Shown: positions 42,667 to 52,126 of the stretch, in pieces
Position numbering within the stretch: the first letter of the stretch is position 1
Layout: every line of letters begins with the position of its first letter
Source of the DNA: Streptacidiphilus albus JL83
Lineage (GTDB): Bacteria; Actinomycetota; Actinomycetes; Streptomycetales; Streptomycetaceae
Assembly: GCF_000744705.1 (NCBI RefSeq)
Contig: NZ_JQML01000001.1
Location: 8,628,017 to 8,692,016, forward strand
Reading direction: 5' to 3'
Length of the DNA: 64,000 nt
Position numbers and translations under genes: made by a program
Notes under the pieces: model-generated
What the model was told of the DNA's origin: nothing
The model's database searches: none
What the model saw: only the letters and a program-made list of their open reading frames with translations

Positions 42667-45504
42667 TCAGCCCAGGGTCCAGGACTGGTTGGCGTTGCCG
42701 GTGCAGTCCCAGATCTGGACCTGGGTACCGGGGGTGGTGGACCAGCCGGTGTCGTCCAGGCACTTGCCGGACTGCGGGTTGTAGAGCGCGCCGTCGGACT
42801 GCGGCTGCCAGACCTGGGCGCCGGTGCCGTTGCAGGTGTAGAGGTCGACCAGGGTGCCGTCGGCGGTGCCCCCGCCGATGACGTCCAGGCAGTCGCCGTC
42901 CGCATGGACGGTGCTGTTCGGCTCCTCGGTCCACTGCTGGCCGTCGGTGCCGTTGCAGGTGTAGACGTCGACCTTGGTGCCGTTGGTGTTGCTGTCACTG
43001 GTCAGGTCGAGGCACAGGCCCTCGTAGCCGACCAGCGGCGCGGTCACCAGGCCGGACCCGCTCGGTGCGACGTCCCAGGTGAACGAGGTGGCGGCCTGGG
43101 AGCCGTCGGCGTCCTCGGCGGTCACGGTCACCGTGCTCGCACCGGCCGTGGTCGGGGTGCCGGTGATGGCGCCGGAGGCGGAGATGGCGGTCCCGGCCGG
43201 CAGGCCGGTGGCGCTGAAGGACGGGGTCTGGCCCGAGGTGGTGTCGGTGGCCTTGACCTGGACCGAGACGGCGGAGCCGGCGATGCCCTCCTGCGGCCCG
43301 GGGGAGCTGACGGTGACCGGCTGGCCCAGCTGGGCGGCGGTCACCGCGAGCGTGCCGGTGAGCGGCAGGTGGGCGTCCGAGTCGCCGACGGAGATGCCGT
43401 AGCTGCCGGTGCTGGTGGCCCAGGCGTTGCCGGTGGCGTTCCAGTACTGGAGGTTCCGCTGGGTCAGCGGGAAGCTCACCGTCTGGCTGGCGCCGGGCTG
43501 GAGGTTGACCCGGGCGAAGCCCTGGAGCTGCTTGGGCGGCTCGCCGGAGGAGGCGGGGTCGGTGACGTAGAGCTGGGCGACGTCCGCGCCGGCCCGGCTG
43601 CCGGTGTTGGTGACGGTGGCGCTGACGGTGGCCGCGCCGCCCGCCGGCAGGGCGCTGACCTTCAGGTTGCTGAAGGCGAAGCTGGTGTAGGAGAGGCCGT
43701 AGCCGAAGGGGAAGAGGGGAGTGAGGCTGTTGGCGTCGTACCAGCGGTAGCCGACGTCCACGCCCTCCGAGTACTGGACGGTGCCGTTGGTGCCGGGCCA
43801 CTGCGCGGTGGTGCTCGCCGGGACCTGGGCCAGCGAGGTCGGGAAGGTGACGGTCAGGTGGCCGGAGGGGTCGGTGTTGCCGTAGAGCAGCGAGGCGATG
43901 GCGGTGCCGTCCTCCTGGCCCGGGTACCAGGCTTCGAGGACGCCCTTGACCGAGGAGAGCCAGGGCATGGTGACCGCCGAGCCGGTGTTCAGCACCACCA
44001 CGGTGTTCGGGTTGGCGGCGGCGACCGCCGAGATCAGCGAGTTCTCCGCGCCGGACAGGTCGATGCTGCTCAGGTCGCTGCCCTCGGACTCGTCGTTGCC
44101 GACGAAGACCACCGCGACCGAGGAGGACGCGGCCAGCGAGGCGGCGGAGCTGTCGGAGGAGCCGTCGTTGTAGTTGACGGTGGTTCCGCTGCCGGCCCGG
44201 GCGGTGATCCCCTGCAGCGGGGTGACCGTGCCGCTGGAGTTCACCCCGGCGCTGCCGCCGCCGGCGGTCAGCGGGCTGCTCGACGCGTCGGCGCCGATCA
44301 CCGCGACGGAGCCGGTGGAGGAGGACAGCGGCAGCACGTTGCCGCTGTCCTTCAGCAGGACGGTGCCCTCCTCGGCGAGGTTGAGCGCGGCCGAGGTGTC
44401 GGCGGAGTCGGTGGCGGTCTCGGCCGGTGAACCGGTCGGGGCCTTGTCGAACAGGCCGAAGCCGAACATCTCGGTGAGCAGCTGCGAGGTCAGGGTGTTG
44501 AGCGTGGCCTGGCTCACCGCGCCCGAGGCCACCGCGCTCTGCAGCGCGGAGCCGTAGTAGCCGTCGCTGCCCGGCATGTCCTGGTTGAGGCCGGCGTTGG
44601 CGGAGGCGGCGGTGGCGTGGGTGGCGCCCCAGTCGGAGGTGACGAACCCGCCGAAGCCGAACTGCTGGCGCAGCACCGTGGACAGCAGATAGGGGTTCTG
44701 GCAGGCGGCGGTGCCGTTGACCGTGCTGTAGGAGCACATCACCGAGGAGGCCGCGCCCTGTTGGACGGCGTCCTGGAAGGCCGGCAGGTAGATCTCCTGC
44801 ATGGCCTTGGTGGAGACGACGGCGTCGTCGGCGCTGGTGTTCCGGTCGGTCTCCTGGTTGTACACGGCGAAGTGCTTGACCTGGGCCATCACCCCGGTCG
44901 ACTGGACGCCCCGGATGTCGGCCGCGCCGAGGGCGCCGTTGAGGTAGGGGTCCTCGCCGATCGACTCGAAGGCCCGGCCCCAGCGCGGGTCGCGGACGAT
45001 GTTGATGGTCGGGCCGAGATCGACGGTGGTGCCCTTGGCCGCCTGCTCCGCGCCGATCGCCTGGCCGTAGGCCTGCTCGGCGCCGGTGTCCCAGGTCGCC
45101 GCGACGTCGACCGGCGCGGGCAGTTGGGTGACACCGGTCATCCCGTCGCCGACGCCGGCCGGGCCGTCCTCCAGGTTCATCGCGGGAATGCAGAGCGAGC
45201 CGATGGCCGGAGTGAAGCCGACGTAGCTGGAGCCGGACGCGCCGGTGAGGAGGGTGACCTCCTGCGCGGTGGACATCCTGGCGAGCAGCTGGGCGACCCG
45301 GGTGGCGACCGGAGCGGTCGAGCCGACCCAGGGGCAGGCGGGCCCGGCCGTCGCGGCCGAGGCGGCGGGTGCGGCGGCGGGCGCGGCGGCGCGGGCCGCG
45401 CCGGGCACCAGGGCGGCGGCGAGCAGGCCGACGGACAGCACCGTCGCCAACTGCCCTGCCCGGCGCCCGGGCAGGGGATGCGTTCGGGGGATCAAGGGAT
45501 GCAC
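42667..45504 (-). CDS. Secreted GH3 beta-glycosidase with Ig-like and ricin-type domains
   Basis: Product of 945 residues, with an Ala-rich signal peptide (LATVLSVGLLAAALVPGAAR). GH3 N-domain: EDGPAGVGDG, RDPRWGRAFESIGEDPYLNG and QVKHFAVYNQE; the nucleophile Asp is in FVTSDWGATH (around 291). The GH3 C-domain follows to about 620, then a fibronectin III-like domain (RWYDANSLTPLFPFGYGLSY), a He_PIG Ig-like domain and a C-terminal CBM13 domain (WTEEPNSTVHADGDCLDVIG). It hydrolyses beta-linked glucosides, xylosides or similar. GTG 45504 has GGAGAAG 6 nt upstream. Confidence 0.93.
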   Translation of the reverse strand: MHPLIPRTHPLPGRRAGQLATVLSVGLLAAALVPGAARAAAPAAAPAASAATAGPACPWVGSTAPVATRVAQLLARMSTAQEVTLLTGASGSSYVGFTPAIGSLCIPAMNLEDGPAGVGDGMTGVTQLPAPVDVAATWDTGAEQAYGQAIGAEQAAKGTTVDLGPTINIVRDPRWGRAFESIGEDPYLNGALGAADIRGVQSTGVMAQVKHFAVYNQETDRNTSADDAVVSTKAMQEIYLPAFQDAVQQGAASSVMCSYSTVNGTAACQNPYLLSTVLRQQFGFGGFVTSDWGATHATAASANAGLNQDMPGSDGYYGSALQSAVASGAVSQATLNTLTSQLLTEMFGFGLFDKAPTGSPAETATDSADTSAALNLAEEGTVLLKDSGNVLPLSSSTGSVAVIGADASSSPLTAGGGSAGVNSSGTVTPLQGITARAGSGTTVNYNDGSSDSSAASLAASSSVAVVFVGNDESEGSDLSSIDLSGAENSLISAVAAANPNTVVVLNTGSAVTMPWLSSVKGVLEAWYPGQEDGTAIASLLYGNTDPSGHLTVTFPTSLAQVPASTTAQWPGTNGTVQYSEGVDVGYRWYDANSLTPLFPFGYGLSYTSFAFSNLKVSALPAGGAATVSATVTNTGSRAGADVAQLYVTDPASSGEPPKQLQGFARVNLQPGASQTVSFPLTQRNLQYWNATGNAWATSTGSYGISVGDSDAHLPLTGTLAVTAAQLGQPVTVSSPGPQEGIAGSAVSVQVKATDTTSGQTPSFSATGLPAGTAISASGAITGTPTTAGASTVTVTAEDADGSQAATSFTWDVAPSGSGLVTAPLVGYEGLCLDLTSDSNTNGTKVDVYTCNGTDGQQWTEEPNSTVHADGDCLDVIGGGTADGTLVDLYTCNGTGAQVWQPQSDGALYNPQSGKCLDDTGWSTTPGTQVQIWDCTGNANQSWTLG

Positions 45505-45736
45505 GCGACTTCTCCGATCGGGTGGTACGGGAAGTGCAGGAGTGGGCTACAGCACTCTGCAGCCCTGGCGTGTCCTGGTCAATAACATGAACAAAATGCA
45601 GGGGAGGGGCGCAAACCGCGTTCACCTGTTGAAGTGTGATCCCCCGGATCGCCGCTGATGGACGGGGATCCGCGCCCGCCCGTGCCGAATGCGGCCGCTC
45701 CGCTTGACTTCTCTCGGGCAAGGATCCAGGTTCATG

Positions 45737-45753
45737 TCTGACGATGCGTCAGA
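45737..45753. promoter_or_regulatory. Perfect inverted repeat before the oxidase gene
   Basis: TCTGACG-ATG-CGTCAGA has perfect 7-bp arms and lies between a candidate -35 TTGACT (45704-45709) and the start at 45786. Likely an operator for the downstream gene; no adjacent regulator. Confidence 0.5.
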
Positions 45754-45785
45754 AATACTTCCGGCGGCGATGGAGGACTCGACCG

Positions 45786-47567
45786 ATGGCCAGGACCGAC
45801 AACGACCAGTGCCAGGACCCGGGTCAGGACGCGCCGCTCTCCCGGCCGCTGACCCGCCGGGCGCTGCTCGGCACCGCCGCCGGAGCGGTCGCGCTGAGCG
45901 CGCTCCAGTGGACCCCGCTCGGCCGGATCCCCGCCGCCCACGCGGCCTCCACCCTCGCCGCGCCGCCGGACTTCCCGGCCGGGATCAGCCTCTACCAGCA
46001 GACCTTCCAGAACTGGTCCGAGGAGGTGACCGTCGACGGCCTGTGGACCTGCGCCCCGGCCACGGCCGCCGACGTGGTCACCCTCGCCAACTGGGCCCAC
46101 GCCCAGGGCTGGACGCTGCGCCCGCTCGGCGGGGCCTACAGCTGGTCGCCGGTGGTGACAGACGCCACCACGCCCACCAATGTGGTGCTGGTCGACTGCG
46201 CCACCAGCCTCACCGCCGTCACCGTCAACGCGGGCTCCCCGGCCTCGGTCACCGCGCAGCCGGGGGTCACCATGGACTCCTTCCTGGCCACCCTGAAGAG
46301 CGCAGGCTACGGGCTCACCGCCTTCCCGGTGATGGGCTACGCCACCCTCGGCGGCGTCCTGGCCACCGGCGGGCGCGGCACCGGCGTCCCCGCCGTCGGC
46401 GAGACGCCGCCGTCCGGCCACACCTACGGCTCCCTGGGCAACCTGGTCACCAGCCTGACCGCTGTGGTCTGGGACGCCGGCAGCTCCGGCTACGTGCTGC
46501 GCACCTTCCAGCGCACCGACCCGGAGATCCAGGCGCTGATCACCAATGTCGGCCGGGTCTTCGTCACCGAGGTCACCCTGCGGGTCGGCGCCGACCAGCG
46601 GCTGCGCTGCCAGAGCTGGTTCGACGTCAGCGCGGCCGACCTCTACGCCCCGCCCGCGACCGCCGGCTCCCAGTCGCTGGCCGGCTATGTCGCCTCCTCC
46701 GGGCGGGTGGTGAGCATCTGGTTCCCGTTCACCACCTCGCCCTGGCTGCGGGTGTTCACCCCCACCCCGAAGCAGCCGTGGACCAGCCGGGCCGTCAACA
46801 GCCCCTACAACTACCCCTTCAACGACATCGTCCCGCAGAGCGTCTCCAACCTGCTGTCCGAGATCGTGGCCGGGGACACCTCGATCACCCCGACCTTCAC
46901 CGCCGCGCAGATGGACGCCATCAGCGCCGGGCTGATCGCCACCGACAGCTGGGACCTGTGGGGCTGGTCCAGCGACATGCTGGTCTACGTCCGGCCGACC
47001 ACCCTGCGGATCACCTCGACCTGCTGGAACGTGGTCACCAGCCGGGCCAATGTGCAGCAGGTCGTCAGCGAGTTCTTCGCCCAGTACCAGGCGCAGCTGG
47101 CCGCCTACCAGGCGCAGGGCCTCTACCCGATGAACGGTCCGCTGGAGATCCGGGTCACCGGCCTGGACGACGCCGCCGACTGCGAGGTGCCCGGAGCGCT
47201 CGGGGCCCAGCTCTCGCCGCTGCGGACCCGCCCCGACCACCCGGAGTGGGACACCGCCGTCTGGTTCGACATGACCACCGTCCCGATCACCCCGGACGCG
47301 CACACCTTCACCGGCGAGATGGAGGCCTGGATCCGGGCGACCTACACCGGGGACTACGGCGCGGTGCACGCCGAGTGGTCGAAGGAGTGGGCCAACACCC
47401 CGGCCGGAGCCTGGACCGACACGGCCGTGATCGGCACCGACATCCCCGCCTCCTACACCGAGGGCCAGGCCGCCGGCGACGGCTGGGCCGCCGCCATGGC
47501 GACCTTCGCCGCACTGGACCCGGCCGGCGTCTTCAGCAGCGACTTCCTGAACCGGGTCTTCGGCTGA
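45786..47567 (+). CDS. Tat-exported FAD-binding oxidase, cholesterol-oxidase (VAO) type
   Basis: Product of 593 residues. SRPLTRRALLGTAAGAVALS is a Tat signal. The N-terminal FAD_binding_4 (PCMH) domain follows: TLRPLGGAYSWSPVV, AQPGVTMDSFLATLKSAGYG and GYATLGGVLATGGRGTGVPA. The C-terminal half matches the cholesterol oxidase substrate-binding domain of the VAO family (type II enzymes with covalent FAD): WFPFTTSPWLRVFTPTPKQP, SSDMLVYVRPTTLRITSTCW. Likely reaction: oxidation of a sterol or other alcohol with O2. GGAGGA lies 8 nt before ATG 45786. Confidence 0.88.
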   Translation: MARTDNDQCQDPGQDAPLSRPLTRRALLGTAAGAVALSALQWTPLGRIPAAHAASTLAAPPDFPAGISLYQQTFQNWSEEVTVDGLWTCAPATAADVVTLANWAHAQGWTLRPLGGAYSWSPVVTDATTPTNVVLVDCATSLTAVTVNAGSPASVTAQPGVTMDSFLATLKSAGYGLTAFPVMGYATLGGVLATGGRGTGVPAVGETPPSGHTYGSLGNLVTSLTAVVWDAGSSGYVLRTFQRTDPEIQALITNVGRVFVTEVTLRVGADQRLRCQSWFDVSAADLYAPPATAGSQSLAGYVASSGRVVSIWFPFTTSPWLRVFTPTPKQPWTSRAVNSPYNYPFNDIVPQSVSNLLSEIVAGDTSITPTFTAAQMDAISAGLIATDSWDLWGWSSDMLVYVRPTTLRITSTCWNVVTSRANVQQVVSEFFAQYQAQLAAYQAQGLYPMNGPLEIRVTGLDDAADCEVPGALGAQLSPLRTRPDHPEWDTAVWFDMTTVPITPDAHTFTGEMEAWIRATYTGDYGAVHAEWSKEWANTPAGAWTDTAVIGTDIPASYTEGQAAGDGWAAAMATFAALDPAGVFSSDFLNRVFG

Positions 47568-47618
47568 GCGGCGGGAAATTCTGAGCAGTGACCCCGCCGG
47601 TTCCGCCAGACTGCGCGG

Positions 47619-48650
47619 ATGGACGACACCCGCACGGCCCCGGAACTGGTAGCAGAGGCACTGGCGCTGGCGCGCGCCGCCGTCGAGACGGAGGACCGGG
47701 GGGAGTGCGGGGCGCTGCTGTGGCAGGCGGCCAAGGACGGGGCGGCCGCCGCGCCGCTCGGCGTCGAGCTGATCGCCTCGGACGACCCGGTCGAGCGCGC
47801 GGTCGGCTGCGAGCTGCTCGGGGACGCCAGTGACCAGAACGAGTGGCTGCGCGACGACACCGCCGGGCGACTGGTCGCGCTCGCCGGGCGCGAGACCGAC
47901 GTCGACGTGCTCAACCGCCTGGCCGCGGCGATCGAGCGGACCTACGACCCGCGCGGCGTCGCGGTGCTGGTCACCCTGGCCGGACACCCCGACGCCGAAC
48001 TGCGCGAACAGGTGGCCAGGTCGTTCCCCGGGCTGCTCACCGGCCGGCCGGACGGCCCGGACATCCGCGCGCTGCTCACCCTGTGCAGCGACCCGGAGGA
48101 CGAGGTCCGCAACTGGGCCACCTTCACCCTGGGGTTCCAGGCCGAGGTCGACAGCTCCGCGATCCGGGCCGCGCTCATGGAGCGGACCACCGACCCCTTT
48201 CCGGAGGTGCGGGAGGAGGCGGTGGCGGGCCTCGCCCGACGGCACGATCTGCGGGCCGTCCCGCTGCTGGTGGAACTCCTCGCGGACCCGGAGGGCACGC
48301 ACAGCTTCACCGTCTCGGCGGCCACGATCATGGGGGTGCCCGAGCTGCTGCCTGCCTTGGCGGCCTACGAGCGCGAGGACTCCTGGCTGCCCGAGGCCAT
48401 GGCCGCCTGCGATCCGGTCCGGCGGGCCGAGGCGGACGCGGTGGCCTGGGCGCTGGTCTCCGAGCTGCACCGGCTCAGTCCCGCGCTGGACGCCGCCGTC
48501 CACATGCCGCGCTTCGACCCCGGCATCGTGCTGACGGTCGGCGGCGGTGCCGAGGTGCTGCGCTACGACGTCGGGTCGCTGCTGGCCCGGGCGGACGGCG
48601 ATTCCCGGCGCGCGGTCGAACTGGTGGCCTCCGACGCGGCGGGGAGCTGA
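47619..48650 (+). CDS. HEAT-repeat protein
   Basis: Product of 343 residues made of helical HEAT-like repeats, for example LVTLAGHPDAELREQVARSF, DPEDEVRNWATFTLGFQAEV and DPFPEVREEAVAGLARRHDL. Such proteins are scaffolds for protein-protein contacts. CAGACT (47607-47612) 6 nt before the ATG may support a leaderless start. No partner is evident beside it. Confidence 0.82.
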   Translation: MDDTRTAPELVAEALALARAAVETEDRGECGALLWQAAKDGAAAAPLGVELIASDDPVERAVGCELLGDASDQNEWLRDDTAGRLVALAGRETDVDVLNRLAAAIERTYDPRGVAVLVTLAGHPDAELREQVARSFPGLLTGRPDGPDIRALLTLCSDPEDEVRNWATFTLGFQAEVDSSAIRAALMERTTDPFPEVREEAVAGLARRHDLRAVPLLVELLADPEGTHSFTVSAATIMGVPELLPALAAYEREDSWLPEAMAACDPVRRAEADAVAWALVSELHRLSPALDAAVHMPRFDPGIVLTVGGGAEVLRYDVGSLLARADGDSRRAVELVASDAAGS

Positions 48651-48662
48651 GTCCGCTCTCTT

Positions 48663-48692
48663 TTGAACATGTTCAACTTCATGGGTTAGGCT
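48663..48692 (+). promoter_or_regulatory. Promoter with embedded palindromic operator for the TIGR01777 gene
   Basis: TTGAACATGTTCAA (48663-48676) is a perfect 14-bp palindrome whose left half doubles as a -35 box (TTGAAC). TAGGCT (48687-48692) follows after an 18-bp spacer as the -10 box. A repressor, perhaps of the TetR family, could block transcription; its gene is not nearby. Confidence 0.6.
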
Positions 48693-48716
48693 CCGCCGAG
48701 AACAAGGGGGAGCCTG

Positions 48717-49667
48717 ATGAAGATCGTCATACCCGGAGGAACCGGTCAGGTCGGCACGATCCTGAACCGGGCGCTGACCGCCGCCGGACATGAGGTGGTG
48801 GTGCTCACCAGAGCGCCCCGCCGCGCGGGCGAGGTGCACTGGGACGGCGAGAGCCGGGGCGCCTGGTTCGCCGAGATCGACGGTAGCGACGCCGTCGTCA
48901 ACCTGGCCGGGCGCAGCGTCAGCTGCCGCTACACCGAGGCGAACCTGGCGGAGATGATGAACTCCCGGGTGCGCTCCGCCGAGATCGTCGGCGAGGCCGT
49001 CGCCGCTGCCGCCCGGCCGCCCCGGGTCTGGCTGCAGATGAGCACGGCCACGGTCTACGCGCACCGGTTCGACGCGGCCAACGACGAGGCCACCGGGTTG
49101 ATCGGCGGTGCCGAGCCGGGGGTGCCCGGCTACTGGGGCTACAGCGTGGACATCGCCAGGGCCTGGGAGCGGGCGCAGCAGCAGGCCGCTACCCCGGACA
49201 CCCGCCGGGTCGCGCTGCGGGCCGCGATGGTGATGAGCCCCGACCGCGGCGGGGTCTTCGACGTCCTCCAACGGCTGGCCCGGCTCGGCCTCGGCGGACC
49301 GGTCGCGGGTGGCAGGCAGTACGTGTCCTGGATCCACGACCGGGACTTCGTCCGCGCCGTGGAGTTCCTGATCGAGCGGGAGGACATCGCCGGACCGGTC
49401 AACCTCGCGGCCCCCGAGCCGCTGCCGCAGCGGACGTTGATGCGCGAACTGCGTGCGGCCCGGGGGATCCCGGTCGGCCTGCCGGCCACCGCCTGGATGG
49501 CCGAGCTGGGCGCCTTCGCCCTGCGCTCCGACACCGAGCTGCTGTTGAAGAGCCGCCGGGTGGTCCCGGGCCGACTGCTGGACGAGGGCTTCGCCTTCCG
49601 GTACACCGGCTGGCGGCCGGCGGTCGAGGACCTGGTGGCACGCTCCCGGGGGCGGACGGAGGGCTGA
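48717..49667 (+). CDS. TIGR01777-family SDR epimerase-like protein
   Basis: Product of 316 residues. Extended-SDR NAD(P) motif KIVIPGGTGQVGTILNRALT, then DAVVNLAGRSVSCRY, STATVYAHRFDAA and the end DEGFAFRYTGWRPAVEDLVA (DUF1731-like C-terminus). Family members (SDR39U1, YfcH) are nucleoside-diphosphate-sugar-epimerase-like, and their substrate is unknown. GGGGGAG precedes ATG 48717. Controlled by the palindromic promoter at 48663. Confidence 0.9.
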   Translation: MKIVIPGGTGQVGTILNRALTAAGHEVVVLTRAPRRAGEVHWDGESRGAWFAEIDGSDAVVNLAGRSVSCRYTEANLAEMMNSRVRSAEIVGEAVAAAARPPRVWLQMSTATVYAHRFDAANDEATGLIGGAEPGVPGYWGYSVDIARAWERAQQQAATPDTRRVALRAAMVMSPDRGGVFDVLQRLARLGLGGPVAGGRQYVSWIHDRDFVRAVEFLIEREDIAGPVNLAAPEPLPQRTLMRELRAARGIPVGLPATAWMAELGAFALRSDTELLLKSRRVVPGRLLDEGFAFRYTGWRPAVEDLVARSRGRTEG

Positions 49668-49702
49668 AGCCGCCCGCTCCGGAGGGCCCGGGAGGGGCGG
49701 AG

Positions 49703-49744
49703 GGCCCGGAAGGCCCGGAAGGCCTGGAAGGCCCGGAAGGCCCG
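49703..49744 (+). repeat. Tandem 9-bp GGCCCGGAA-type repeat
   Basis: Four to five near-identical GGCCCGGAA units, one variant with GGCCTGGAA, in the intergenic spacer next to a terminator. Probably slippage-generated; no coding role. Confidence 0.8.
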
Positions 49745-49778
49745 GGAGGGTCGGGACCGGCGCCGGTCCCGACCCTCC
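49745..49778. terminator. 34-bp perfect palindrome, bidirectional terminator
   Basis: Arms 49745-49761 and 49762-49778 are fully complementary (17 bp each, no spacer, forming a small loop by unpairing the centre). It lies between the converging SDR and lipase-like genes. Confidence 0.85.
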
Positions 49779-49817
49779 GCTGCGCGCGGCGCTGCGCGGC
49801 CGCCGGCTGCGCAGCGG

Positions 49818-51029
49818 CTACTTGCGCGGCAGCTGCTCCAGGATCCACTCGCACAGCTCACGGGTGATCTCGGTGTGGCCGGTGTTGGCCGACGAGGCCC
49901 GGAAGGCGTCGAGCTCGATCCGGTCGGAGAGGTTGTTGGCCGGCAGGTCGAGGTCGGCCTGGACGCCGATGTCGGCGCCGTCCACGGCCAGCGCGCTGAC
50001 GGTGGGGATGAAGTTGATGCTCGGGTGCGGGGCCTCGGTCGGCTGGTTGGCGCTGTTCAGCGCGTCGGCCGCGATGCCGAAGGAGTCCAGCGTCCCGCCC
50101 GGGGCGCTGTCCAGCTCGGGGTAGTTCTGGGTGTAGACCCGGGTGGCGTTGATGATCGGCGCCTTCAGGTAGGCCACCAGCCGGTCCGGGCCGTCGCCCT
50201 GGAGGTACAGCTCGGTGGTCTTGTAGATCCCGCCGGTCACCCGCAGCGCGACCTCGCCGGGCGGGAAGCCGTTGCCCTCACCGTCGCCGCGCCCGTTGGC
50301 GACGCCGATCTTGTACGGGCGCAGCGGCCACCAGCCGACCAGCTCCAGCTGCCGGAGGAACTCCCGCCGGTCCGGGTGCTCGGCCGGCGCCTGGTAGGGG
50401 CCGTTCTTCTGGCGCCAGAGCATCTGCCGGGCAGCCGGGCTCTTGATCAGCTGGACCAGGTTGCCGTTGGCGATCTCCACGTAGTAGGCGAAGGACTGGA
50501 GGCTGATCGGGATCCAGGCGCCCCGGTGCGGGGCGTCGTAGGAGATGTAGTGCGAGGTCTCGTGGTCGACGCCGTCGGACTCCAGCTTGGCCAGTGCGTA
50601 GCGGGTGACGATGCCGCCCATGCTGAAGCCGCCGACCACCAGCGGGGTGGAGCCCTCGCGCTCCTGGATGGCCCGCATGATGCACTCGGTCACCACCCTG
50701 GTGTTGTCCAGGATCGAGGCGGAACGGTCGCGGTAGCCGACGATGATGACGTCGAAGCCGCGCTGCTGGAGCTGGCTGATCAGGGCGTACTGGCCGAAGT
50801 TCAGGCCCTGGTAGAGCTCGACCCGGTCGCTCTCGCCGAGCGAGAAGCCGTCGGAGAGGATGATCGGGCGCCGGAGCGTGCCGTTGATCGCGCCGTCGGA
50901 GTAGTAGATCCAGCCCCACCCCCGGTCGCCGTCGAGGTTCCAGGTCTTCCCGGCCGGGGGCACTTCCGGCTGGTCGCCCACCGCGACCCGCTGGATCTGG
51001 CCGAACGGGGATACCGCAAATCCAGACAT
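49818..51029 (-). CDS. Lipase-like alpha/beta hydrolase
   Basis: Product of 403 residues with no obvious signal peptide. The alpha/beta hydrolase pattern includes RRPIILSDGFSLGESDRVEL, FDVIIVGYRDRSASILDN and the nucleophile elbow GGFSMGGIVTRYALAKLESD (Ser in G-F-S-M-G). The catalytic Asp and His could be in the DAPHRGAW or NTGHTEITREL regions. PGAP1-like and triacylglycerol-lipase-like proteins share this pattern; substrate unknown. GGGAAGGAAC precedes the start, and TTGCTA (51097-51102)/TACGGT (51075-51080) read on the minus strand as a promoter. Confidence 0.78.
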   Translation of the reverse strand: MSGFAVSPFGQIQRVAVGDQPEVPPAGKTWNLDGDRGWGWIYYSDGAINGTLRRPIILSDGFSLGESDRVELYQGLNFGQYALISQLQQRGFDVIIVGYRDRSASILDNTRVVTECIMRAIQEREGSTPLVVGGFSMGGIVTRYALAKLESDGVDHETSHYISYDAPHRGAWIPISLQSFAYYVEIANGNLVQLIKSPAARQMLWRQKNGPYQAPAEHPDRREFLRQLELVGWWPLRPYKIGVANGRGDGEGNGFPPGEVALRVTGGIYKTTELYLQGDGPDRLVAYLKAPIINATRVYTQNYPELDSAPGGTLDSFGIAADALNSANQPTEAPHPSINFIPTVSALAVDGADIGVQADLDLPANNLSDRIELDAFRASSANTGHTEITRELCEWILEQLPRK

Positions 51030-51499
51030 TCGTGATGTTCCTTCCCGAAGGTCTCACGTGCTTGCCTGGAATCGACCGTAGTCAGTTGGCGACGCATAGC
51101 AATCGAATGAATGCGAACAGTTGCGGTAAGGCTGGAAACGGCTGCGCCGGAGCCGCCCGCTCGCGGCGGCGCCGCGGTGCCGCTCGTGCCGGCTCCGACC
51201 GTGCCAACTGGGCTTATGCCAGCTGCATGTGCGGGACCGGCCACGGCGGAGGGCGGACGCCGGGGTGTGCGGGGCGGCGCCGACCGCCGGGAGCGCGGAG
51301 GGCCGGTCCGCGCCCGGCGGCGGCCCCGGCGCAGGTGAAGGGGTGCGTACACGGAGCAGGTCGCCCCGGAGCGGCTCGTCGGGATACGGCCAATCTACCG
51401 GGAGGCCGCTGCGGAGCCGTCAGTTTCTGCGCTAGGTTCGGTCTTTGGGGCAGCGCGGCGCGACGGTTCGGAACGCGGCGAGCGACGACGGGGAGGACG
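51030..51499. other. 470-bp intergenic region
   Basis: It contains the minus-strand promoter of the lipase-like gene (TTGCTA/TACGGT, 51075-51102) and GC-rich sequence without a convincing ORF, ribosome-binding site or RNA. The rest, towards 51499, shows nothing I can name. Confidence 0.5.
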
Positions 51500-52126
51500 T
51501 CACTTGGCGATGCGGGCGCCGGACGTGGTGGCCGGGAAGGCCAGGCGCAGCAGCGCCGCGTCCGTGGGGCGGAGCCAGAAGACCTGCTTGGCGCTGCCCG
51601 ACTTGAGCAGCACCGGTTCGCGGTAGCCGAAGCGCAGCGCCACCGGGTTGGTCACCGTGTCGCCGGCGGCGTCGCGGACCTGGTACGGGCCGTGGATCGG
51701 CAGGATCTCCATCCGGGAGCGGGTTCCGGTCCGGGAGACGTCGATCCGGCCGTCCGCGCCGGGCGTCAGCACCAGCGAGCAGAGCTGACCGCCCTGCTCC
51801 ACCTTGCGGTAGGCGCGGACGAACACCGACCGCCCCTGGGCCAGCTCGGCGAGGTCGCCCTCGGGGGTGGCCGGCCGTCCGACCTTCGCCGCGACGACCA
51901 GCCGCTGGAGCGGCCCCTGGCGCTGCCCGGCGGACAGCTGCGCGCCGTTCAGCCCGGGCAGCAGGCGCGCCGGGAGCGCGGCCTTGATCAGCAGGTTGAG
52001 CAGCACCCCGACCGCCGTGCCGAGCAGGAACCCGACCGGCGTCTGGCTGACGGTGACCCCGCCCGCGATGCACACCACGGTGCAGGCGATGACGATGAGC
52101 TGAAATATCAAACCTTGCTTGCGCAT
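51500..52126 (-). CDS. Hypothetical membrane-anchored protein
   Basis: Product of 208 residues. Two N-terminal transmembrane helices (LIFQLIVIACTVVCIAGGVT, VGFLLGTAVGVLLNLLIKAA) precede a soluble beta-rich domain without recognisable motifs. AGGAG lies 8 nt before ATG 52126. Divergent from the enoyl-CoA hydratase-type gene. Function unknown. Confidence 0.6.
   Translation of the reverse strand: MRKQGLIFQLIVIACTVVCIAGGVTVSQTPVGFLLGTAVGVLLNLLIKAALPARLLPGLNGAQLSAGQRQGPLQRLVVAAKVGRPATPEGDLAELAQGRSVFVRAYRKVEQGGQLCSLVLTPGADGRIDVSRTGTRSRMEILPIHGPYQVRDAAGDTVTNPVALRFGYREPVLLKSGSAKQVFWLRPTDAALLRLAFPATTSGARIAK

Noticed and set aside
45732-49337. A 1201-codon open frame on the minus strand.
   Set aside because: A shadow of the oxidase, HEAT-repeat and SDR genes, with composition typical of antisense frames in high-GC DNA.
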